A stretch of DNA of 5,113 bases from NCBI GenBank assembly GCA_030706285.1, contig JAUZOU010000242.1, positions 1 to 5,113 of the forward strand, written 5' to 3'. The position numbers and the translations under genes are program-made. Source of the DNA: Bacteroidota bacterium. Its GTDB lineage: Bacteria > Bacteroidota > Bacteroidia > Bacteroidales > UBA1402. The notes beneath the pieces are model-generated. The model worked only from the letters and a program-made list of their open reading frames with translations. It was not told where the DNA came from and searched no databases. Of the stretch, positions 1 to 5,113 are shown piece after piece (the stretch's first letter is position 1; every line of letters starts with the position of its first letter).

Positions 1-285
1 CAGGACATTATTTCCATCCTTGGTATGGAAGAGTTGTCTGATGAAGATAAAAAGACGGTGAATCGTGCCCGTCGTATCCAACGGTTCCTGTCACAGCCAT
101 TTACCATGGCCGAAGCCTTTACGGGGCAGCCAGGTGTGATGGTCAGCATTTCGGATACGATCAGAGGGTTCAAGATGATTCTTGATGGCGAAGTGGATGA
201 CTTGCCTGAGTCAGCTTTCCTGAATGTCGGAACCATTGAGGATGCTATTGAAAAAGGTAAGAAATTGTCGGAACAAACGAAATAA
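1..285 (+). CDS. atpD: ATP synthase F1 subunit beta, C-terminal end (5' partial)
   Basis: This is the last 94 codons of the catalytic beta subunit; the nucleotide-binding domain lies off the left edge. The frame is open from base 1 and ends in TAA at 283-285. The first residues read QDIISILGMEELSDEDKK, which matches the C-terminal helical domain of beta. EELSDED (bases 28-48) is the equivalent of the DELSEED loop that pushes on gamma during rotation, and all its acidic positions are kept. It is followed by RARRIQRFLSQPF, then FTGQPG and DTIRGFK, all in the order expected for this family. The apparent ATG at base 25 is an internal Met, not a start. The atpC start follows after 3 nt, so the two are almost certainly cotranscribed and probably translationally coupled. 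Identification is secure. Confidence 0.97.
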   Translation, partial: QDIISILGMEELSDEDKKTVNRARRIQRFLSQPFTMAEAFTGQPGVMVSISDTIRGFKMILDGEVDDLPESAFLNVGTIEDAIEKGKKLSEQTK

Positions 286-288
286 CCC

Positions 289-522
289 ATGCAACTCGAG
301 GTATTGTCGGTAAAAGGGACGGTGTTGAGCTGCGAGGTGAGTTCAGTCGTACTGCCAGGACTTCAGGGCTCGTTTGGCCTGTTGCCCGGTCATACCCCGT
401 TTTTGTCCATTCTCAGGAAAGGTCATCTGTATTATACTGACACGGAGGAAAAATCGTTGGACATAGACGGTGGTTTTGTCCAGGTTCAGGATGATAAGAT
501 CAGTGTGTGCCTAATGGTCTAA
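289..522 (+). CDS. atpC: ATP synthase F1 subunit epsilon, short form without C-terminal domain
   Basis: Epsilon sits on gamma at the foot of the central stalk and touches the c-ring. The 77-residue protein contains only the N-terminal beta-sandwich domain. The hallmark LPGLQGSFGLLPGHTP is at residues 22-37, followed by LRKGHLYY and the IDGGFVQV strand near residues 59-66, and it ends shortly after the last strand. E. coli epsilon is about 139 residues because it adds a two-helix C-terminal domain; that domain is absent here. The reading frame after the stop does not continue the homology, so this looks like a natural short form and not a recent truncation. Short epsilons are usual in Bacteroidota and Chlorobi as I recall. 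The ATG lies 3 nt after the atpD stop, with no clear Shine-Dalgarno. A 12-nt spacer leads to the next gene. Confidence 0.94.
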   Translation: MQLEVLSVKGTVLSCEVSSVVLPGLQGSFGLLPGHTPFLSILRKGHLYYTDTEEKSLDIDGGFVQVQDDKISVCLMV

Positions 523-534
523 AACACAACAGTC

Positions 535-1026
535 ATGAGCTATAGGAAACGCAGAATTCGATTGATATTCAGACTATTGGCGATGGTTACAGCCGTCAAT
601 CTAGTCGTGGCATTGATTGCCTGGTCTTTGATGCGTTTTGTGTGGCCTGAAAGCTATTTCAACATGTTCCCTGTCATCCCGGTGTATTTCTGGCTGGTTG
701 GGCTTGGGATGGCATTATGTCTTGAATTTACCAGGGCAGAAAAACCCGATGCCATTGCTTTGGCTTATATGGTTGCACGGGGTGTGAAGTTGTTGGTGAC
801 AGCCATTTTTATTGGCGGATATGCCTGGCTTATTCATACGGATTTTAAAGAGTTTGGATTGACGACCCTGGCTTTTTATATGATATATCTGGTACTTGAA
901 ACGTATACGTTTTTCTTGTATGAAAAGCGGTTAAAAAAACGCAGACGTGCCAAAGAAGGTAATAAGATCCCCGAACCGGAAGCCTATTCCGCTAAGGAAA
1001 TTGAAAAAGAAGACATTGATGCGTAA
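535..1026 (+). CDS. AtpI-like four-helix membrane protein of the ATP synthase operon
   Basis: This is a 163-residue membrane protein with no assigned catalytic motif. A basic N-terminus (YRKRRIR) precedes four likely membrane helices at about residues 12-32, 44-65, 76-100 and 109-128. A strongly basic stretch follows (KRLKKRRRAK, residues 131-140), then a tail of about 20 residues rich in Glu and Asp. Size, four-helix layout, the R82/K85 pair at the start of helix 3 and the position directly before atpB all recall AtpI, which in other bacteria is proposed to help c-ring assembly or Mg2+ supply. Sequence similarity to E. coli AtpI is not visible by eye, so the link rests on topology and position. 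The charged tail probably lies in the cytoplasm if both ends face inward. Its stop overlaps the atpB start by 8 nt. I give no symbol because the family is inferred. Confidence 0.7.
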   Translation: MSYRKRRIRLIFRLLAMVTAVNLVVALIAWSLMRFVWPESYFNMFPVIPVYFWLVGLGMALCLEFTRAEKPDAIALAYMVARGVKLLVTAIFIGGYAWLIHTDFKEFGLTTLAFYMIYLVLETYTFFLYEKRLKKRRRAKEGNKIPEPEAYSAKEIEKEDIDA

Positions 1027-1084
1027 GTTAAGCCTGTTCATTGGACTATTGCTGATTTTGACCGGTTTTTCCGGTTTGAAGGCA
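1019..1084 (+). other. Predicted signal peptide of AtpB
   Basis: The first 22 residues have a basic start (Arg2, Lys3), a hydrophobic core LSLFIGLLLILTGF and a small-residue end GLKA before Glu23. This is the classical Sec signal layout. It could instead remain as an uncleaved anchor. It implies that the following domain of about 95 residues lies outside the cytoplasmic membrane. Confidence 0.75.
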
Positions 1085-2059
1085 GAGACAAAAGAAGCGC
1101 CTCTCGATGCGAAGAAACTGATATTCTCTCACATCGGCGACGACTATACCTGGCACATAACCAAAATCGGCCGGACAGAGCTCAAGGTCTCGTTTCTGGT
1201 CATTTTATACGACAAGGGTGACGGATGGTATGCATTTCCCGCCAGTTACCTGGAAGAAGGCCATTCGTACAAAGGTTTCTATCTTGCAAAGGATGGTAAG
1301 TATGCAGGAAAGGTGGTAGAGAAATCAGCACAGGGTCAGGAAATACGTCCGCTTGATCTGTCCATCACGAAGAATGTTTTTGCCTTGTTTTTTGCCTCTG
1401 CGATATTGTTGTCTATCTTCCTATCTTTAGCCGGATGGTATAAAAGACATCCGCTGAAAGCGCCTGGTGGTTTTGTCGCGATGGTTGAATCGGTGATCGA
1501 ATTTTTACGCTCAGATATTAAAGCCAGTGTCGGCTCGGATTATCCGAGGTTTCAGCCCTACTTGTTGACGGCATTTTTCTTTATCCTGATGAATAACCTG
1601 ATCGGATTGATTCCGTTTTTCCCGTTCGGAGCGAATGTGACCGGAAATATAGCTGTGACTTTTATTTTGGCTATGTTTACGATGGTTATTGTTAATGTAT
1701 TTGGAACAGGTACTTACTGGAAAGATATTTTCTGGCCGGAAGTGCCGATGTTCCTGAAGGCCCCTGTTCCATTAATGCCGATCATCGAACTGTTCGGCGT
1801 GATTTCCAAACCCTTCTCGCTGATGGTCCGGTTGTTTGCCAACATCATGGCCGGCCACACCATTATGATTAGTTTGGTTTGCCTCATTTTCTTTACGGTT
1901 TCCATGGGGGCTGCCTTGAACGCAGGCATGACCGTTTTATCGGTTCTTCTGAGTGTGTTTATGTTTTTTGTTGAACTATTGGTTTCATTCTTGCAGGCTT
2001 ATATTTTCACGTTGTTGTCGTCTGTTTATATAGGCCTTTCCAGAGTAAAACATGATTAA
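1019..2059 (+). CDS. atpB: ATP synthase Fo subunit a with signal peptide and periplasmic N-terminal domain
   Basis: Subunit a forms the two ion half-channels beside the c-ring. I start it at ATG 1019 (346 residues) because a signal peptide begins there (MRKLSLFIGL..., cleavage likely after GLKA, residue 22). The longer frame from 947 adds only a charged peptide overlapping the upstream gene. Residues 23 to about 117 form a soluble, probably periplasmic domain with HIGDDYTWHI at 38-47. After DLSITKNV come membrane helices at about 118-138, 182-200 and 210-228, then the long C-terminal helices. Key residues are NVT at 206-208, the essential Arg271 in RLFANIMAGH (E. coli Arg210), His280 (at the E. 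coli Glu219 position), Glu319 (at the E. coli His245 position) and Gln326 in LQAYIF (E. coli Gln252). The protein is longer than E. coli AtpB (271 residues) because of the N-terminal part. Start overlaps the previous stop as ATGCGTAA. Confidence 0.95.
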   Translation: MRKLSLFIGLLLILTGFSGLKAETKEAPLDAKKLIFSHIGDDYTWHITKIGRTELKVSFLVILYDKGDGWYAFPASYLEEGHSYKGFYLAKDGKYAGKVVEKSAQGQEIRPLDLSITKNVFALFFASAILLSIFLSLAGWYKRHPLKAPGGFVAMVESVIEFLRSDIKASVGSDYPRFQPYLLTAFFFILMNNLIGLIPFFPFGANVTGNIAVTFILAMFTMVIVNVFGTGTYWKDIFWPEVPMFLKAPVPLMPIIELFGVISKPFSLMVRLFANIMAGHTIMISLVCLIFFTVSMGAALNAGMTVLSVLLSVFMFFVELLVSFLQAYIFTLLSSVYIGLSRVKHD

Positions 2060-2085
2060 TACTAATTTGAATTAAATTTAGCAGT
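2060..2085 (+). promoter_or_regulatory. A/T-rich translation leader of atpE
   Basis: The 26 nt between the atpB stop and the atpE ATG contain only five G or C bases. There is no Shine-Dalgarno purine run. A/T-rich, weakly structured leaders favour initiation in Bacteroidota. The c subunit is needed in many more copies than its neighbours, so a strong start here would make sense; that role is inferred. A weak resemblance to the Bacteroides -7 element TAnnTTTG (TAATTTG, one base short) is not enough to call a promoter. Confidence 0.4.
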
Positions 2086-2337
2086 ATGTTAGCAACAGTA
2101 TTATTACAGGCCTCTGTACTTGGAGCTGGTCTTGGAAAACTTGGAGCAACGATCGGAGCAGGTTTGGCCGTTATCGGAGCTGGTATTGGTATTGGTAAGA
2201 TTGGTGGTTCCGCCATGGAATCCATGGCACGTCAGCCATCTTCAGCCAATGATATCCGTACTTCCATGCTGATTATCGCAGCTCTTGTGGAAGCTGTTTC
2301 ATTGTTTGCCATTGTGGTTTGTTTCCTTGCAATGTAA
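2086..2337 (+). CDS. atpE: ATP synthase Fo subunit c (proteolipid, Glu-type)
   Basis: Subunit c forms the rotating membrane ring that carries ions past subunit a. The 83-residue protein is a two-helix hairpin. Helix 1 is glycine and alanine rich, with the GxGxGxG packing motif at residues 31-37 (GAGIGIG). The polar loop is ARQP at 48-51, which contacts gamma and epsilon. Helix 2 carries the ion-binding carboxylate Glu69 in AALVEAVSLF. Aligned by eye on the Na+ enzyme of Ilyobacter tartaricus through the ARQP loop, the Gln32 position is Ile36 and the Ser66 position is Ala70. The Na+ ligands are therefore missing and H+ coupling is the likelier reading. The gene lies between atpB and atpF as usual, 26 nt after atpB and 12 nt before atpF. 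The protein begins directly with helix 1, so no cleaved signal is needed. Confidence 0.97.
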   Translation: MLATVLLQASVLGAGLGKLGATIGAGLAVIGAGIGIGKIGGSAMESMARQPSSANDIRTSMLIIAALVEAVSLFAIVVCFLAM

Positions 2338-2349
2338 AAAAACTGAAGT

Positions 2350-2850
2350 ATGTCGATTTTAAGTCCGGAACCCGGTTTATTGTTCTGGATGCTTCTGACA
2401 TTTGGAATCGTTTTCTTTATACTGGCGAAATACGGATTCCCAATCATCATCAAGAGCATTGATAAACGGAAAGCGTTTATTGCAAAAGGCATTGAGGATG
2501 CACAAAAAGCGGAGGCTCAGCTGGCACAGGCTCAGCAGGCTTACGATGGGATGATCCGGGAAGCTCAGTTGAAGCGTGACTCCATTTTGCGTGAAGCAGC
2601 CGAACAAAAAGAACGTATGCTTTCTGATGCCAGAGAATTATCGCTGGCAGAGGGACGCCGTTTGACAGAGCTGGCAAAGAAGGATGCAGAAGCAGAAAAA
2701 CAGAAGGCTATCCGTAGTTTTCACAACGAAATTGCGTTCCTTTCTGTGCAGATGTCTGAACAGATTCTGCGCAAGAAACTTGAAAGCAATGAAGAGCAGA
2801 AAACGTTGATCGATCGTTTTCTGGATGAAATAGACGATAAACAATTGTAA
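2350..2850 (+). CDS. atpF: ATP synthase Fo subunit b (peripheral stalk)
   Basis: Subunit b is the stator arm that holds the F1 head still against the turning rotor. The 166-residue protein has one N-terminal membrane helix (about residues 10-31, LLFWMLLTFGIVFFILAKYG). A long charged helix follows to about residue 150, rich in Ala, Gln, Glu, Lys and Arg (for example EDAQKAEAQLAQAQQA at 49-64), as expected of the dimeric coiled-coil stalk. The C-terminal part, EIAFLSVQMSEQILRKKL (127-144) and IDRFLDEI (154-161), matches the region that binds delta. Length is close to that of E. coli b (156). Only one b gene is present in the window, between c and delta, so a homodimer is the simplest stator. 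The ATG has GAAG a few bases upstream, a weak Shine-Dalgarno-like match. The atpH start follows 3 nt after the stop. Confidence 0.95.
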   Translation: MSILSPEPGLLFWMLLTFGIVFFILAKYGFPIIIKSIDKRKAFIAKGIEDAQKAEAQLAQAQQAYDGMIREAQLKRDSILREAAEQKERMLSDARELSLAEGRRLTELAKKDAEAEKQKAIRSFHNEIAFLSVQMSEQILRKKLESNEEQKTLIDRFLDEIDDKQL

Positions 2851-2853
2851 GCA

Positions 2854-3390
2854 ATGAATGTCGGTTTGATTTCTGCACGCTTCGCCAAAGCCTTGTATGA
2901 CTTTTCGGTATCAGCCGGAGAGGATGAAATGGTGCATGAAGAGCTTATTATGGTGCATAAGCAGCTGAATGAAGTGCCTGTCTTAGGTGAGACCTTATTG
3001 AGTCCGATTGTTTCTGCGGAAGATAAAATCCGCCTAATGATCGCAGCAACCGGAAGAATTCCCACCGCTTCACTGACACGGTTTTTCAGGTTGTTGATCG
3101 CTCATCGGAGAGAGGAACTGTTGCCATCCATTTGTGAAAGTTACATGCGCCTGTTTGACAAAGAAAAAGGCATTCTGAAAGTGCGTCTCATCACGGCCGT
3201 GCCATTGGAAGAAACAAAAAAAGATAAAATAGTGTCACAGTTGGAGACATCGACCCACAAAAAAGTCGAATTGTCTATGCTTGTGCAACCTGATATCATT
3301 GGTGGTTTTGTGCTGATGACGGATGAAAAGAGACTGGATGCCAGTGTAAGGACCAGCCTGAAAAACATCCGGCGGCAAATGACCATCTGA
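2854..3390 (+). CDS. atpH: ATP synthase F1 subunit delta (OSCP family)
   Basis: Delta joins the top of the alpha3beta3 head to the b stalk. The 178-residue length is the family norm (E. coli 177). The N-terminal helical domain begins with ISARFAKALYDFS (residues 6-18), the conserved alpha-binding start of the family. The C-terminal domain holds the family signature IIGGFVL (148-154) followed by LDASVRTSLKNIRRQM (161-176), which binds b. The ATG is 3 nt after the atpF stop, suggesting coupled translation. The gene ends in two in-frame TGA codons (3388-3393). Its downstream spacer of 64 nt is the longest in the window, so coupling to atpA is unlikely. Sequence is divergent in the middle, as is normal for delta, but the two ends make the assignment firm. 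Confidence 0.94.
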   Translation: MNVGLISARFAKALYDFSVSAGEDEMVHEELIMVHKQLNEVPVLGETLLSPIVSAEDKIRLMIAATGRIPTASLTRFFRLLIAHRREELLPSICESYMRLFDKEKGILKVRLITAVPLEETKKDKIVSQLETSTHKKVELSMLVQPDIIGGFVLMTDEKRLDASVRTSLKNIRRQMTI

Positions 3391-3402
3391 TGACTGACTG
3401 AC
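3391..3402 (+). repeat. (TGAC)x3 tandem repeat with stops in all three frames
   Basis: Directly after the atpH stop, TGAC occurs three times in a row. Because the unit is 4 nt, its TGA triplets at 3391, 3395 and 3399 fall in all three frames, and TGA 3391 also doubles the atpH stop. This is directly visible. A role as a read-through barrier is only inferred; a chance short repeat is possible. Confidence 0.6.
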
Positions 3403-3411
3403 CGAAAGGTC
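3400..3411 (+). other. Small GNRA-tetraloop hairpin in the atpH-atpA leader
   Basis: GACC-GAAA-GGTC can fold into a 4-bp stem capped by GAAA, a stable GNRA loop. Pairing does not extend further, because T3399 faces T3412. The CTTCTT that follows is not a proper U-tract, so this is not a convincing terminator. It could be an mRNA stability or processing element, or chance. Confidence 0.35.
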
Positions 3412-3454
3412 TTCTTAAATTGAGTAAGACGAATAATTAATAGACTAAGTTCTA

Positions 3455-5035
3455 GTGAAAGAGATCAAAGTGAGTGAGGTTAGCGACCTCTTGCGCAATG
3501 AGTTGCAGGAAATGAGCGCTTCTGTTCAGTTGGATGAGACAGGTGTCGTATTGCAAGTTCGTGATGGCGTTGTCCGCATCTATGGGTTGCGGAACGCAAA
3601 ATCCGGGGAATTGCTGGAATTTGACAACGGCGCTGTGGCCATCGCCATGAACCTTGAGGAAGATAATGTCGGTGCTGTGTTGTTCAGTTCATCGGAAATG
3701 GTGAAAGAAAATGACACCGTCAAGTGTACCGGAAAAATCGCATCGATTATGGCTGGAGAAGGTCTGATCGGACGTGTGATCGATACCCTTGGCAATCCGC
3801 TTGACGGGAAAGGCCCGATCCACGATGCCAACACTGAAATGCCGTTCGAACGTAAAGCTCCCGGAGTGATCTTTCGTCAGAAGGTGAAAGAACCATTGCA
3901 GACTGGTATCAAAGCCATCGATGCCATGATTCCTATCGGCCGTGGCCAACGTGAGTTGATCATTGGAGACCGCCAGACCGGTAAAACGGCTATCGCCATC
4001 GATACCATCATCAACCAACGGAGAAACTTTGATGCCGGCCAACCGGTTTATTGCATTTATGTTGCCATCGGTCAGAAAGCTTCCACTGTTGCAACCATTG
4101 TCAAGACGCTGACCGAGAATGGAGCGATGGACTACACGACCATCATTAATGCCTCTGCAGCCGATCCTGCCGCCTTGCAATATTACGCACCTTTTGCCGG
4201 TTGTGCGCTGGGTGAATACTTCCGCGATACAGGCCGGCACGCGCTGGTTGTTTACGACGACTTATCGAAACAGGCAGTTGCCTATCGTGAGATTTCACTG
4301 ATCCTTCAACGTCCTTCCGGTCGTGAAGCGTACCCGGGTGATATCTTCTACCTACATTCCCGCTTGCTGGAACGTGCCGCCCGTATCATCAACCGCGACG
4401 AAGTTGTCAAGAACATGAACGACTTGCCTGACAGCATGAAAAGCTGCATCAAAGGTGGTGGCTCTTTGACCGCCCTGCCGATTATCGAAACACAGGCCGG
4501 TGACGTTTCCGCCTATATTCCTACCAACGTGATATCCATTACTGACGGCCAGATATTCCTGGAAAGCGGTTTGTTTAACAGTGGTGTCCGTCCGGCCATC
4601 AATGTTGGTATCTCCGTATCCCGTGTGGGAGGGGATGCACAGAACAAGGCCATGAAGAAAGTTGCCGGAACGCTGAAGATCGATCAGGCACAATTCCGTG
4701 AACTGGAGGCGTTCTCCCGGTTCAGCAGCGATATGGATCCTGTGACAGCTCGTATTCTGGATAAAGGTCGCAAGAATACCCAATTGCTGATCCAACCGCA
4801 ATATCAACCAATTCCGGTCGGACAGGAAATAGCCATTCTGTATTGTGGTACACATGGTTTGCTGCATGATGTACCGGTCAAGCGGGTGCCCGAATTCGAA
4901 AAACAATTTTTAGAATTGCTCTCATTGAATCATCCTGAAATTATTGATCAGCTCAATAATGGCCTCATCAACGAAGATTCCATGAAACAACTTGAGGACA
5001 TCGCTGCCCGTACATCTGCCAATTTCTCCAATTAA
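3455..5035 (+). CDS. atpA: ATP synthase F1 subunit alpha (GTG start)
   Basis: Alpha alternates with beta in the head and carries the regulatory nucleotide sites. The 526-residue protein is slightly longer than E. coli alpha (513). The N-terminal crown starts with EVSDLLRNEL (residues 8-17), matching the delta-binding helix. The Walker A motif GDRQTGKT is at 171-178 with Lys177. The Walker B region LVVYDDLSKQ has Asp268 and Asp269. ISVSRVGG places the arginine finger at Arg390 (E. coli Arg376), completing the beta active site. PQYQPIPV and HGLLHDVP lie in the C-terminal helical domain. The start is GTG at 3455: the in-frame codon 3446-3448 is TAA and no ATG or TTG lies between, and a later start would cut into the conserved helix. 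No Shine-Dalgarno is visible. The region after Arg310 is about seven residues longer than in E. coli. atpG begins 6 nt downstream. Confidence 0.97.
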   Translation: MKEIKVSEVSDLLRNELQEMSASVQLDETGVVLQVRDGVVRIYGLRNAKSGELLEFDNGAVAIAMNLEEDNVGAVLFSSSEMVKENDTVKCTGKIASIMAGEGLIGRVIDTLGNPLDGKGPIHDANTEMPFERKAPGVIFRQKVKEPLQTGIKAIDAMIPIGRGQRELIIGDRQTGKTAIAIDTIINQRRNFDAGQPVYCIYVAIGQKASTVATIVKTLTENGAMDYTTIINASAADPAALQYYAPFAGCALGEYFRDTGRHALVVYDDLSKQAVAYREISLILQRPSGREAYPGDIFYLHSRLLERAARIINRDEVVKNMNDLPDSMKSCIKGGGSLTALPIIETQAGDVSAYIPTNVISITDGQIFLESGLFNSGVRPAINVGISVSRVGGDAQNKAMKKVAGTLKIDQAQFRELEAFSRFSSDMDPVTARILDKGRKNTQLLIQPQYQPIPVGQEIAILYCGTHGLLHDVPVKRVPEFEKQFLELLSLNHPEIIDQLNNGLINEDSMKQLEDIAARTSANFSN

Positions 5036-5041
5036 AAACAC

Positions 5042-5113
5042 ATGGCATCACTCAAGGAAACAAAGAATCGGATCAGTTCCGTACAAAATACGCTGAAAAT
5101 TACTTCGGCCATG
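5042..5113 (+). CDS. atpG: ATP synthase F1 subunit gamma, N-terminal start (3' partial)
   Basis: The first 24 codons of gamma run off the right edge. The peptide starts MASLKETKNRI and ends TLKITSAM, matching the conserved N-terminal helix of gamma, which forms half of the coiled-coil shaft inside the alpha3beta3 head. The frame is open to base 5113. The start is 6 nt after the atpA stop, with a short A-rich spacer (AAACAC) and no Shine-Dalgarno, so it is part of the same transcript. Position after atpA is the usual one. The short length limits what can be said, but the motif is distinctive. Confidence 0.93.
   Translation, partial: MASLKETKNRISSVQNTLKITSAM

Noticed and set aside
947..1018. 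Upstream in-frame ATG giving a 370-residue AtpB
   Set aside because: The added 24 residues are only lysine/arginine-rich, overlap 80 nt of the upstream gene and would bury the signal peptide. ATG 1019 gives a clean signal peptide and a typical 8-nt overlap.
2060..2085. Bacteroides-type promoter before atpE
   Set aside because: TAATTTG is one base short of the TAnnTTTG element and I see no matching TTTG at the -33 position, so it is most simply an A/T-rich leader.
2500..2545. Repeated GGCTCAG/GCACAGGCTCAG words in atpF
   Set aside because: They come from Ala-Gln runs in the coiled coil and are explained by protein composition, not by a DNA repeat.
3400..3420. Rho-independent terminator between atpH and atpA
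   Set aside because: The stem is only 4 bp and the following CTTCTTAAAT is not a U-tract. Termination here would also cut off alpha and gamma.
4119..4301. Plus-strand 60-codon frame inside atpA
   Set aside because: It is an out-of-frame shadow of a highly conserved part of alpha and has no independent support.
3689..4906. Two long minus-strand open frames (about 183 and 184 codons, 3689-4240 and 4352-4906) opposite atpA
   Set aside because: They lie wholly inside a strongly conserved gene, show no recognisable domain, and are the usual result of codon bias in the opposite strand.

Overview
The window is an interior piece of an F1Fo ATP synthase operon. All genes lie on the + strand and coding is almost continuous. 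In order they are: the C-terminal end of atpD (beta), atpC (epsilon), an AtpI-like four-helix membrane protein, atpB (a), atpE (c), atpF (b), atpH (delta), atpA (alpha) and the first 24 codons of atpG (gamma). Both edges cut through genes, so the operon promoter and terminator lie outside.

The organism is most likely a member of the Bacteroidota, probably order Bacteroidales. The supporting signs are: beta and epsilon genes placed ahead of the Fo genes; a very short epsilon with only the beta-sandwich domain; a subunit a with a signal peptide and a periplasmic N-terminal domain of about 95 residues; A/T-rich leaders without clear Shine-Dalgarno sequences; and an alpha subunit that resembles Bacteroides-type AtpA as I remember it. 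Genus cannot be fixed by eye.

Layout: 1-522 holds the F1 pieces beta (partial) and epsilon. 535-2850 holds the membrane sector: AtpI-like protein, a, c and b. 2854-5113 holds the stalk and head pieces delta, alpha and gamma (partial). Spacers are 3 to 26 nt, and the AtpI-like gene and atpB overlap by 8 nt. The exception is a 64-nt leader between atpH and atpA that contains a TGAC repeat, stops in all frames, a small GNRA-loop hairpin and a GTG start.

Together the genes encode a rotary ATP synthase. The c-ring (Glu69) and subunit a (Arg271, with the His280/Glu319 pair) carry ions across the membrane. Gamma and epsilon turn inside the alpha3beta3 head, and b plus delta form the stator. The c subunit lacks the best-known Na+ ligands, which suggests proton coupling. 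Epsilon lacks the helical C-terminal domain, so the epsilon-type self-inhibition known from E. coli and Bacillus cannot operate here.

I found no novel system, mobile element, CRISPR array or RNA gene. The points worth a second look are lineage-specific traits of the synthase and the atypical atpH-atpA junction.
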